This document shows positions 1-8,182 of a DNA stretch of 10,061 nucleotides, piece after piece. The position numbers were made by a program, and so were the translations under genes. The stretch lies in assembly GCA_900128395.1 (NCBI GenBank), contig LT650047.1:1-10061 (forward strand). The letters are read 5' to 3'. A model generated the notes under the pieces. That model did no database searches, was not told the origin of the DNA, and was given only the letters and a program-made list of their open reading frames with translations. The DNA is from Stramenopiles sp. TOSAG23-2. Taxonomy: Eukaryota > Sar. Each line of letters begins with the position of its first letter. Position 1 is the stretch's first letter.

Positions 1-292
1 AGAATAATATGTTATCCTACTATAGTAAAGCTCTAATGCACCTCTGCAAACTAATACTCTACAAGCAAATAATATATAATATAAAATGTTCTCTTACTCA
101 TAATATATACTCGTATATTTTTTTTCAAAATACGGAGAGTATTATACATATAAATAGACATCAGTCTCTCTATTTAAATAATATTAATATTCGTTGTAAA
201 TATGTGTTAAAAAATTCTCTTATTTATAATTAATGTTAAATATATATATATATATATTTTTTAATATTTATACGACGCACACTTTTTTTTAA
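1..292. other. AT-rich region downstream of APC4, no gene
   Basis: This holds the presumed 3' UTR of APC4. A 74-codon open frame at 9-233 is AT-driven and resembles nothing I know. Notable pieces are an (AT)9 run at 240-257, an inverted repeat with 8-bp arms (TAAATAGA/TCTATTTA, 10-nt loop) at 151-176, and AAAATACGGAGAG at 127-139, which recurs downstream of the protease gene. I see no canonical AATAAA for APC4. Confidence 0.6.
240..257. repeat. (AT)9 microsatellite
   Basis: Alternating A and T over 18 bases, followed by a T run, 36 nt beyond the APC4 stop codon and so probably in its 3' UTR. Confidence 0.9.
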
Positions 293-3200
293 TCAATCAT
301 CTAAATCCATTTCATCTTCATCTTCTTCCTCCTCCTCATCATCTTCTTCATCACTATCTTCAGCATCGTATACTTGTATTTTATAATCATGAATCGAAAC
401 CATTACCGTTCCACGAGTGCCACTGACAGACAATTTTTCACTATTACCACTGTCATCACTTGACAACCCAACTTCCATCCATTTATTGATGATCGTGTTA
501 TCTTCCTCTTCCTCTTCCTCGTCATCTTCCATCGACCCAATAATGTCATTAAAATTATTCGTATGTATATTACAATCTTTGACAATATATTCCATTAAAT
601 GATTTAATTTCACTGCAATGTTTGATTGCAATGTTGGACCTGCTATTGTGCTATATGTCAAATTGTTATACAAAATAGATCCTATCATGTATCGCTTACT
701 CAATTCGTCTTTCACTAAAAGCAGCAATTGCGATTCACCATGAAATTCAGCATCGCCACTATGTTCACCATAAAATTTCATATCCAAAATAGAGACGCTG
801 TCTCCCAATTCAATGCCGTACACATCCCAGCTCCATTGATTTTTCATATTATCACTTTGTGATGAAACGTCTTCTCCATCCCGATCACGTTTTTTATTCA
901 CTCTCACATCAATCGTTTTGATATCATAAGTATTATATTTCAATATCCATACTATATTATTCTTGTTGATACTAGTGGATGAAGTAAAGGATAGAAAATG
1001 ATCCATCCCACTTTTGTTTTCCAAATTATTATGTATGTGTTGCACATGAAATGCAAATTTACACGTTGGCGTATTTGGGAACTCTACATTTAAATCCGCT
1101 TTTTTGTTTTCTTTCTCATTGTTATCATTCTCTTTATCTTTGTTCGATGACACGATATGCGTGTATATTGGCACATTAGCAATTGGATGAAAAACTGTGC
1201 TTAATGTTTCACTGGATTGGTGAAAAACTTTTTGCCATCTTTCTTTCAAACTATATAAGATATTTTTCAACCCGCTTTTACTGGCATTTTTAATGTTGTT
1301 ATCATTGCTGCAGACATATTGCTGCGATAACAAGTATTTTGCATAACCAAGTCCAGTGGAAGTCTTTAAATTCAAAATATGTTCCATCTCAGGTAATAAT
1401 ACAGAACCATTAGTAGAAGATTCATCATATTTATGTTCATCGTCTGCATTAGCATTCTCCTCATCATTATCAATTACAGTTTGAAAATGCTTGTTAATAT
1501 GATTATGCAATATTTTATTTAGGGATATATCCTTTTCACCATCTCTACTTGTAGTTGGGTCAAGCAGCGCAGTTAATCGTTGTGTATTCTCATGTTCAAG
1601 CACACTTTGCCTCATTTGATTAATTTGTTGCAACTTTGCTTTGCTCATATTTGCAATGATATCTTGATTATTATTTTGCGAATCAATAATGGTTGGTATC
1701 AACCATTCAGAAAATGTTAAAAAATTTGCACGAGCTTCCCTGATTTCTGTGATGAATTTTTCACCTTGTAATATTAAATACTTCATTAACTCAATTAGGG
1801 AATAGATCGATTTTTCCATCAAGCCAATACGTTTGAATCGTTCTGGCCATCTTGAAGCAGCTTGCAATTCGCCAAGCAAAAACAAAATATTTTCACCTGG
1901 TTTTATAAAATGGTGTACGCAAACATCCTCAATTTCTATACAGCAATTTTCAATAGCTTTAAATATGCGAGTAGCAATACCAATATTCATTGAGGTGTTT
2001 AAAAATTGATCTAATGCATTGCTTGGTACACCGGTTACATACAAATTAAAAAATTCAGTAGATATAGTAGTGCTGACACCATAACCATCAATCAGTTTGT
2101 GAAATTCATTTAATTTACTTTGTAAATTACGCAAACCTTGCGTCCAAGATGAACTCATTTTTGCAAGGCCATCCTCCATGTGACCTACTAAATTTCCAAT
2201 TGAACCACATTGACAAGCAAGGAAGCATCTAGAAAAAAATTAAAGTAATAAATGTTGTTGTTAGTAACATGTCTAAAACTATGAAGTATTGTATATATGT
2301 ATATATATATCAACAAAATATACGAAAGACTTCATTATTTACTTACAATTCTCCTCGTTTCTCCCACAATAATGACGTATCAATTACAACTAAATGATAT
2401 CGATACATTGTAGATTTATAATCATCATCGATATTTTCCGTTGAAACCTTTTTATTACTATTATTTATATTATTATTCTTATTGGTATTTTCCCGATTAT
2501 TCAATATTCTTGCACGTAATATTACAGTTAATATTTGTAAATCTGGTGATAAAGATACATTCGTTACAGTTGGCCTTGAAAGACTAACAGGTAAAGATTT
2601 ATTATTAGTCGGTATGCTATACGTTTCAAATGCTGCAGATAGATCTACACATCCAATTGGGAAAAATCCATAAGCACTAAGAGTCACAACGCCACTACTA
2701 TCACCACTAACTAGAACATCAAATGCACTATTGCATATAATACCACTTGAACCTAAATTTGATAATAAGTTATTGCCATTGATGCCATTCCGTCTTGAAG
2801 CGTTTGCTGAGCTTGCTGTAGCAGTCGTATGGTCATCCGTATCGCCAAATGTCCCCTTTTGCGTAATAGGTGGTGGGCCAGGTAAATATTTTGACAATGT
2901 ATCATTTTTATAAGGATTCGACATATAATCATTACTTTGTATACTATCAGCATTTTTTTTTTTATTGTTATTACTATATCTATTAATATTATTGCTAGGA
3001 TTTGTCTCGTCTTCGTCATTATCATCTTCTTTCACAAATGCATTATATTGTTTATATGTAAATTTATTTGGCTCAAGCCAGTTCAAAGTAGTTACGGATG
3101 TTGAATGTGGAAAAGCAGATAATGGCATGTCTATTAAAGCGCCTGATTCGACACTATAAAGAGCAATACTACCATCATTTTGTCCTAGTGCTAATACCTT

Positions 3201-3470
3201 TCCATTTGGTTTCCATGATAATGAAGCAATACTATTATTGTTAGTATTGTTTGTATTCATAGTAGATATTGAAAATAAACGTTGAAAATTAGTTGTAACA
3301 GAACGATGCACGGCAATTGTCTTATCATCTAATGTAACCGCTAACAAATCCATCGTAGGAGAATGTTCAAAATGCAATACTTTTGAATTGAAACGTTTAT
3401 CATGGAGTGTTACCATATTACCTTTGTCATGTTTATTTGTCTCTGATTTTTCATCCTCATGTTCTGCCAT
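293..3470 (-). CDS. APC4: Anaphase-promoting complex subunit 4 (APC4), two exons
   Basis: APC4 is a scaffold subunit of the APC/C, the nuclear E3 ubiquitin ligase that drives mitotic exit. The CDS is exon 1 at 3470-2347 joined to exon 2 at 2228-293, giving 1019 residues and a TGA stop. Seen in the sequence: WD40-like strands at about 26-57 (HSPTMDLLAVTLDDKTIAVHR), 80-112 (SLSWKPNGKVLALGQNDGSI), 250-273 and 305-318. An Apc4-type helical domain follows at about 399-720, with the hallmark stretches GENILFLLGELQAASRW (486-502) and NFLTFSEWL (543-551). A second beta-rich part runs from about 725 to 990, and an acidic tail of mainly D/E occupies 996-1019. Asn/Ser/Asp-rich inserts (about 146-245, 325-350, 620-650) explain why it is longer than animal APC4 (about 800 residues). 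In known APC4 structures the helical bundle is inserted into the propeller, which fits this order. The start codon has A at -3 and G at +4. Family assignment is from recognised motifs, not a search. Confidence 0.9.
2229..2346 (-). other. Spliceosomal intron of the APC4 gene (118 nt, phase 2)
   Basis: On the minus strand exon 1 ends ...GAGAATT and the intron opens with GTAAGT. It closes with a pyrimidine-rich TTTTTTTCTAG. Splicing makes a TTA leucine codon (residue 375) and continues in frame through 16 codons (CFLACQCGSIGNLVGH) to the methionine that opens the downstream frame. Unspliced, the frame stops at TAA within the donor (TTGTAAGT). Inferred from splice signals and frame continuity; no transcript was seen. 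Confidence 0.9.
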
Positions 3471-3964
3471 TGTGCGTGTATACGTGTGTATTTGTGTGTA
3501 AATATATATTATATTTAATTAAGAAAAATTTAATATGTACGAATATCTTATTTTGTTCCTCTGTGTAAATGTTGATATATCAATTTTCCATTTACAGAAC
3601 GGAAAAGATGGTTTACTTTCCATTTCCAATTTCTTTTATTTGAAATTGAATTCAATTATTCAATTACAGTATGAGTTAGTAGCAACAACAAACTAAAACA
3701 CACCTCCTTTTCGTAGTAAAAAAGTGATGATTATTCAATTTTCAAATTATTATTTACAAAAGTAGCTACGAGCTACGAGGTGACCTCGAAGATAGATAGG
3801 CCAGATAGAAAATGCCTAAGTATGATAATTAGTAGTATAAACCTTTGTGATGTTGGTTTATATACAATAGTGCTATCTCCATATTATTACTGTACCAGGC
3901 CATAATGACAGTTATTACAAACACAACTCATTAGGGAAATTGAAATTCAAATCTTCTAAATAAT

Positions 3965-3982
3965 TGCAATGTGTACATTGCA
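3965..3982. repeat. Inverted repeat TGCAATGT-GT-ACATTGCA upstream of CCDC77
   Basis: The 8-bp arms are perfect and separated by GT. The site lies 94 nt before the preferred CCDC77 start and contains an upstream in-frame ATG (3969). A dyad of this size is compatible with a binding site for a dimeric factor; this is inference. Confidence 0.6.
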
Positions 3983-4015
3983 TAAATACTCTGTCTGTAT
4001 AGGTAGAAATAATCC

Positions 4016-4032
4016 ATATATATATATATATA
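4016..4032. repeat. (AT)n microsatellite in the CCDC77 5' leader
   Basis: Seventeen alternating A/T bases. If translated from the upstream ATG it would give alternating Tyr-Ile, which argues that this stretch is untranslated. Confidence 0.85.
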
Positions 4033-4076
4033 CAAGTGCGACACTTTCACAGAGGAAATATTGTTGTAATAGGAAA

Positions 4077-5900
4077 ATGGCATCTATTGCAGAACAATCA
4101 TCAAATATGGCACAAACGGGACCACCATCAACACGGTTGCCACCTACTTTGAAAGTATCAGATGAGATAGATATGGAAACGTTGCCACCCTCCACGGAAT
4201 TGCTTACGTATTATCGTAAACGATTACGTGAATTTGAACAGGAACGTGCGGTGATGATAAAGAAAATGAATGCTATTGAAGTATCGCACGAGGAATTGCA
4301 TAGGACGCAATGGGATTTACGTGTGCGTCAAGAAGAAATTGCAGAGTTGCAACGTGCTTTATCCGATGCAAATGTGTATTTATTTGATGAAAGGGAGCAA
4401 GTGTTGAAATTACAAGCGGAAAACGACCAGTTAAAAATTCAAGAACTAGAAGATCGACGCCGTATACAGCATTTGCTTGCTTTGACACAACCAGTATCTC
4501 AGGAAGTTACATTCTTTCGTGACTGCCGACCAGCAAAAATGACTAGATTCCCAATTGAAAATACAAAAGAAACATTACGTAGTCAAGCAGATAGTATAAT
4601 GCGTGATCCTGGTGTAGATAATAGTGCAACTTCCGTAAATAACAACAATTCAACTTTAAATAATACTGGAACGTCTTCAAGAAACAGACGCAGTGGTGCT
4701 AGACGTGTCCGTAGAAGCAATAATAGTAGCAACAATTCCATGAGAAGTGCACGTGGTAAAGGTTTAAACATGAGTTCAGTAATGGGTGGTGGTAGCAACA
4801 ACAATAATAATTCTGTAGGAATGCCAAATGGTTCCATGCAACCATATAAAAACCGGGTATTGCGTACCATTTATTTGCCAAGTGAAAAAGCCGATACGTT
4901 ATTGCTAACCGTTGAAAGTTTACAAAAGCAATTAGAAGCAGTGAAAGAATTGGAAAGTGGACGAAATGCAGCATTATTAGAAGATCGACGTAAACGGATT
5001 GAAGAGGAAAGGGTTAGAGCAGCAGCTGATCGTGAACAAGTTGAAGCGCTGCAAGATACGGTGAAACGCATAGAAGAGAAATTACGAAATGCGACGAAAG
5101 ATTATTTGGAAACACGACATGCGCATCAAGTTCATGCACGTATTATGAAGGAAGAAACTGAAATGTTACGATCACAAAACGAAGCGTTCGTGCGTGAATT
5201 ACAAGAAGAAAGAAGACGAAGTATAGTGGAAACAGAAAGTGTTAAAACTGCTGCTGAGCAAGAAGCACAAATGTACACAGAACAATTTCGACGCGAAGCA
5301 TTAGCACGTGAAGAAGATTTATCTGTCTTGAAAGAGCAATATAACGAAGTTCAGAAAATGTATAAGCAACGCGTATCGAAATTGGAATCATCGTTGAAAT
5401 CAATGACGGTTAAATACAAACAATTGGCACATCGACGCCAAATGGATTTTGAAGGATATGGTGCTGATGTTACCAATTTACGCAGTCAATTACGCAAAAT
5501 GGAAGATTTGCTCGTAAAAGGAACAAGTAGAAAAAGTTTACGCGGAAGAAAATCAAAAAGAAACAACGCAAGCAGTTTCCGTAGGAGCAAAAAAGGTTCA
5601 AGTAAGAATCTATATAGTAATACACAAAGTCTTTCAAGTATCATTGGTCGTACAAATGGAAATGAAAATGGCAGCAAAATGATGATGGAAAGTGTTGATA
5701 TGGTAGAAAGTATTCCAGTATCAAGTAGTGATGGATACGGCAGTACCGATGTTGATGCAAATGAGTTTTATAGCAACAACGGTAGAAAAAGTAAACCTGA
5801 AACATTGGAAAATGATTTGGTAGTATTGAGGGAAAGATTAGCTAATTTAGAAGGCCAAATAACAAATATTATGAATGATGACGAAGGAGAAGAAGAATAA
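4077..5900 (+). CDS. CCDC77: CCDC77-family coiled-coil protein (centrosome/basal body)
   Basis: A 607-residue coiled-coil protein that I recognise as a full-length CCDC77 orthologue. The family signature is clear: PSTELLTYYRKRL (38-50), then EEIAELQRALSDANVYLF (86-103) and LKLQAENDQLKIQELEDRRR (110-129), ending HLLAL, with QEVTFF at 142-147. A Ser/Asn/Arg-rich, probably disordered linker spans about 180-258. A second coil starts near 262, with LQKQLEA (282-288) and LLEDRRKRIEEER (300-312), and runs to about 480; its end (YKQLAHRRQMDFEGYGADV, 447-465) also matches the family. A basic Ser/Lys/Arg patch follows (482-512), then a short last coil (575-598) and an acidic end. Human CCDC77 is reported at the centrosome; the molecular role is poorly known. 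I chose ATG 4077 (AAAATGG context, A at -3, G at +4); an in-frame ATG at 3969 would add 36 unlikely residues. No intron is seen. Confidence 0.86.
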   Translation: MASIAEQSSNMAQTGPPSTRLPPTLKVSDEIDMETLPPSTELLTYYRKRLREFEQERAVMIKKMNAIEVSHEELHRTQWDLRVRQEEIAELQRALSDANVYLFDEREQVLKLQAENDQLKIQELEDRRRIQHLLALTQPVSQEVTFFRDCRPAKMTRFPIENTKETLRSQADSIMRDPGVDNSATSVNNNNSTLNNTGTSSRNRRSGARRVRRSNNSSNNSMRSARGKGLNMSSVMGGGSNNNNNSVGMPNGSMQPYKNRVLRTIYLPSEKADTLLLTVESLQKQLEAVKELESGRNAALLEDRRKRIEEERVRAAADREQVEALQDTVKRIEEKLRNATKDYLETRHAHQVHARIMKEETEMLRSQNEAFVRELQEERRRSIVETESVKTAAEQEAQMYTEQFRREALAREEDLSVLKEQYNEVQKMYKQRVSKLESSLKSMTVKYKQLAHRRQMDFEGYGADVTNLRSQLRKMEDLLVKGTSRKSLRGRKSKRNNASSFRRSKKGSSKNLYSNTQSLSSIIGRTNGNENGSKMMMESVDMVESIPVSSSDGYGSTDVDANEFYSNNGRKSKPETLENDLVVLRERLANLEGQITNIMNDDEGEEE

Positions 5901-6186
5901 AAAGCATGTGCCGCGTTTTTTTTGAGCGAGGAGCGCGTGTGAGATTGAGAGAGATATATAGAACTTATATATAATTTAATATATCATATATATATAATAA
6001 TTAATATTTAAAATAAAATAATATTCGTATTATATACTCGTGTACAACAAAGATCGTACCACGCACGTATTTTTAGAGTTCTCTTAAAATTATTACTCAC
6101 ACCGCATCACAAGTATTTTTAATATTATCATGTGCATATCTCACATACATATATATGCTACACTACTCTATCTCTCTCACAAAATT
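5901..6186. other. Convergent 3' region between CCDC77 and TRAIP
   Basis: This 286-base AT-rich spacer is shared by the 3' ends of two genes transcribed toward each other, so their mRNAs may overlap. It holds AATAAA (6012-6017), several TA runs (around 5965-5997) and CACGTATTTTT (6065-6075). No gene is seen. Confidence 0.65.
6012..6017 (+). terminator. Candidate polyadenylation signal of CCDC77 (AATAAA)
   Basis: AATAAA lies 111 nt past the CCDC77 stop within AT-rich sequence. In so AT-rich a region it could arise by chance, so support is modest. Confidence 0.45.
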
Positions 6187-7669
6187 TTATTGTTTGAATG
6201 GATTAATACCACTGTTTTTCAATTTCTTCTTCTTTTTCATCATATGATTTGTTATGAGACTTTTTTTCTTTGGCATAAATACATTGTGTGTTCCACCTAA
6301 ACCATTAAAACCTTTTTTAATATATTTACCTTTCTTAGCATTTCCATTAACTTTCTTATTTGCAATATTTTTAGATGATAAAAAACTTCTGGTTGATTGA
6401 GTCTGATTTGTTTTATTACGAAATGGATTAGCCCACATAATTTGTTGTTGCTGTTGTTGTTGTTTTTTCAACTTATTTACATCATTGATACTATTATTAT
6501 CACTACTAATTGTTGTAGTTGTTAATTCATTTTGCGAAGATGATGAAGATGCTTTACGTCTTTCAGCGTTGTGTTTATTTTTCGTAGCTGTTGTTAATGG
6601 TACACTATTGGATCGTTTTAATGATATCTGACGATTGTTGTTATTATTATAGTTGCTGCTGCTTCTACTATTATTATTATTATTATTATTATTATTACTT
6701 CTACGATTATTAGTATTGTTATTATGCATTGGATACGTTATATTGATATCATCATCATATTCATCATCGTAATCGTTGCCGTATCGTTTTTGTTTGCGTT
6801 TCCTCTTATTATTATTATTTATGATATAATCATCGACTCCTTTCATTGCAACCACATCCTTTAATTTCAATTGTAACATTTTAACTTTACTTTTTAAGTT
6901 CATAATCTCTTTGTCATTGACATTTTTTTGGGATAATAATTTATCATAACTTTTTCTACTCATTTGTAATGCAATATGTTGTTGTTCTATAACTTTGCTT
7001 GATGCATCCTCATTACCTAAATTGAATTATAATTATTTTGTTAGATATCGTGTAGAAAGTATATAAATCAATATCAACTAAATAAAACTTACCCTTTGTT
7101 TTCTTAATTAAACTATATAAGTCCATTGATTGAGAATATTCATGTGCATTATTAATTTTTTGTATATTAAATTTTTCTTTATTAACTTTATCTATACGTG
7201 TTTTCAATGCATTATTTTCCCTACCGACACGAAATAATTGACGTTTATTTTTCGTCATGTCATTATTTAATTTTTGAATATCTTCTTGCTGTTTACGAAT
7301 TAAACGTTCAGATTCTTTTATTTTTTTTTGATATGATTGATTGTCGTTCGTTAAATTTTGTATCATTACTTGTAACTTTTTAAGACGTTCTTTTGCCATA
7401 TTTAAAGCAGAAGGCGAAGCGGATGATGATGAATTTGATGAAGATGCATCTTTATTTGGCGAGGCACTTATTGCATCTTCTTGTATCTTGTAATATATCG
7501 ACACAGCGCCATATGCCTGTTTCCTACATTCTGGACAATTTTTATGTGCTTTAACCCAAGGCGCTATACAATGTTGGTGGTATATATGTCCACAAGCAGG
7601 AAGGACAGCCAGGCATTCTGTCATAGGTTCAATGCATATTGGACATGCAGGTGGAGTGAATAATGACAT
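6187..7669 (-). CDS. TRAIP: TRAIP/NOPO-type RING E3 ubiquitin ligase, two exons
   Basis: The CDS is exon 1 at 7669-7093 joined to exon 2 at 7016-6187, giving 468 residues, almost the length of human TRAIP (469). An N-terminal RING-H2 has all eight ligands: C9, C12, C26, H28, H31, C34, C45, C48. A coiled coil follows from about 91 to 245 and includes DKEIMNLKSKVKMLQ (227-241), very close to the same position in animal TRAIP. The rest is disordered: a basic KRKRKQKR patch (263-270, likely NLS), Asn runs, Q7 (378-384), then the family C-terminal motif GFNGLGG (428-434). Known TRAIP is a nuclear E3 that ubiquitinates the CMG helicase at converged or blocked forks and in mitosis. The animal C-terminal PCNA-binding (PIP) box is not visible; the end is basic and finishes INPFKQ. 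The start sits 8 residues before the first RING cysteine. Paralogy with other RING/coiled-coil proteins is unlikely given the C-terminal motif. Confidence 0.88.
6442..6462 (-). repeat. CAA/CAG trinucleotide run encoding Q7 in TRAIP
   Basis: Seven consecutive glutamine codons (CAA with one CAG) in the disordered C-terminal half. Likely length-variable between strains. Confidence 0.85.
6670..6696 (-). repeat. (AAT)9 trinucleotide run encoding N9 in TRAIP
   Basis: Nine uninterrupted AAT codons on the coding strand. The purity at DNA level suggests recent slippage rather than selection on the protein. Confidence 0.9.
7017..7092 (-). other. Spliceosomal intron of the TRAIP gene (76 nt, phase 1)
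   Basis: On the minus strand the donor is AAAGG|GTAAGT and the acceptor AATTCAATTTAG|GTAATG. Splicing recreates a GGT glycine codon (residue 193) and continues NEDASSKVIEQQHIALQ directly into the methionine of the downstream frame, keeping the coiled coil intact. Reading through instead gives a Tyr/Ile-rich tail and a stop. Confidence 0.88.
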
Positions 7670-7969
7670 ATTTTATATAAAAAAAAAATTCAAAAATGTA
7701 TAGATGAAGAAATGATTAATCGATGGGTGATGATATGATAAGTGGATAATTATAACAAAGGTGGTTCTATTTTACAATGTATGTATATAATACATAAGTT
7801 TTTGTTTCTACGTTTCCTATTTTGTTCTTTTTAGTTTCTGGTAAAACAAATCAACAAAAAAAAACAACGTGTTAGTTTATGAAAATGTGTGTGGTGTTGT
7901 GTGTATGTACGATACCTGGTATTTTTAATATTAATTTTGATGCGAAAGGATTGCCGCCATCATCGTCGA

Positions 7970-7990
7970 TATTTCTTAGTCTAAGAAATA
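7970..7990. repeat. Perfect inverted repeat, 10-bp arms, 1-nt centre
   Basis: TATTTCTTAG, then T, then CTAAGAAATA. It sits about 190 bases past the protease stop and 300 upstream of the TRAIP start. A single-base spacer cannot form an RNA loop without opening the inner pairs, so a protein-binding dyad or a DNA-level origin is as likely as an RNA hairpin. Confidence 0.75.
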
Positions 7991-8096
7991 CTGGATCCTA
8001 TGTCCATGCACGGCTTTCACGAAAATACCACGAGGAGAGAATCTCTCTGAAAATACGGAGAGAATTATTTTATACTGCTACTGTGTATATAGATCT

Positions 8097-8123
8097 ATAC
8101 CACCATGCCTGGCATGGTGGTAT
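8097..8123. repeat. Perfect inverted repeat, 13-bp arms, 1-nt centre
   Basis: The arms are ATACCACCATGCC and GGCATGGTGGTAT with a single T between. It is GC-richer than its surroundings and lies 60-86 nt downstream of the protease stop, beside the candidate poly(A) signal. In protease mRNA it would fold into a strong stem. Function unknown. Confidence 0.85.
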
Positions 8124-8129
8124 TTTATT
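8124..8129 (-). terminator. Candidate polyadenylation signal of the cysteine protease (AATAAA)
   Basis: TTTATT on the plus strand reads AATAAA on the mRNA strand, starting 54 nt after the stop codon. It is flanked by two long inverted repeats (8097-8123 and 8134-8169), which makes it a better candidate than an isolated hexamer. Confidence 0.5.
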
Positions 8130-8133
8130 ATGT

Positions 8134-8169
8134 CTATATTATTCTAATTATAATTCTAGAATAATATAG
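8134..8169. repeat. Perfect inverted repeat, 13-bp arms, 10-nt loop
   Basis: The arms are CTATATTATTCTA and TAGAATAATATAG around ATTATAATTC. It lies 14 nt after the protease stop codon, so it would be a stem-loop in the 3' UTR. Confidence 0.85.
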
Positions 8170-8182
8170 TAGAATTAAAAAT

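Larger units (their letters stand above)
3471..4076. promoter_or_regulatory. Divergent (head-to-head) intergenic region between APC4 and CCDC77
   Basis: No open frame worth calling lies in these 606 bases; they must carry both promoters. On the APC4 side there is a TATA-like AT stretch around 3500-3520. In the middle are a perfect 14-bp palindrome AATTGAATTCAATT (3644-3657), a direct repeat of AGCTACG (3764-3777), and CGAGGT-G-ACCTCG (3776-3788). On the CCDC77 side are ACTGTACCAGG (3889-3899), an 18-nt inverted repeat (3965-3982) and an (AT)n run (4016-4032). Which of these act in transcription cannot be told from sequence. Confidence 0.6.
7670..8182. other. Intergenic region with TRAIP promoter, protease 3' end and several palindromes
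   Basis: This 513-base stretch lies between the TRAIP start and the protease stop, both on the minus strand. A TATA-like TTTTATATAAAAT directly precedes the TRAIP start codon. TACCTGGTA lies at 7913-7921. Inverted repeats lie at 7912-7922, 7970-7990, 8097-8123 and 8134-8169, with TTTATT (AATAAA on the minus strand) at 8124-8129. A 96-codon plus-strand frame (7879-8169) runs straight through these palindromes and resembles no known protein, so it is not called. Confidence 0.6.

Noticed and set aside
9-233. 74-codon plus-strand frame
   Set aside because: Its Ile/Tyr/Asn/Leu-rich content is what AT-rich DNA yields by chance, and it lies in the presumed 3' UTR of APC4.
293-2179. Frame 293-2179 as an independent gene starting at 2179
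   Set aside because: Sixteen in-frame codons upstream and a good acceptor connect it to the WD40 half; the APC4 domain order needs both.
3969-4076. Extended N-terminus for CCDC77 from ATG 3969
   Set aside because: It would translate a dyad and an (AT)n run as Tyr-Ile repeats, while ATG 4077 has the better context and an ordinary disordered N-terminus. Kept only as an alternative.
4583-4870. Antisense leucine-rich frame inside CCDC77
   Set aside because: The poly-Leu is the reverse reading of Asn/Ser codon repeats in the linker of CCDC77.
6187-6300. PIP box at the TRAIP C-terminus
   Set aside because: No QxxhxxFF-like sequence is present in the last 40 residues; INPFKQ does not fit.
7879-8169. 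96-codon plus-strand frame as a small gene
   Set aside because: It runs through three perfect inverted repeats and the protease 3' region and shows no domain or coherent composition. The palindromes, not selection, explain the open frame.
8134-8169. Bacterial-style intrinsic terminator
   Set aside because: The genes have introns and signal a eukaryotic nuclear context, so rho-independent termination does not apply.
7912-8169. CRISPR array or tRNA genes in the palindromic region
   Set aside because: The palindromes differ from each other and are not regularly spaced repeats, and no cloverleaf or TTCRA-type T-loop is seen.
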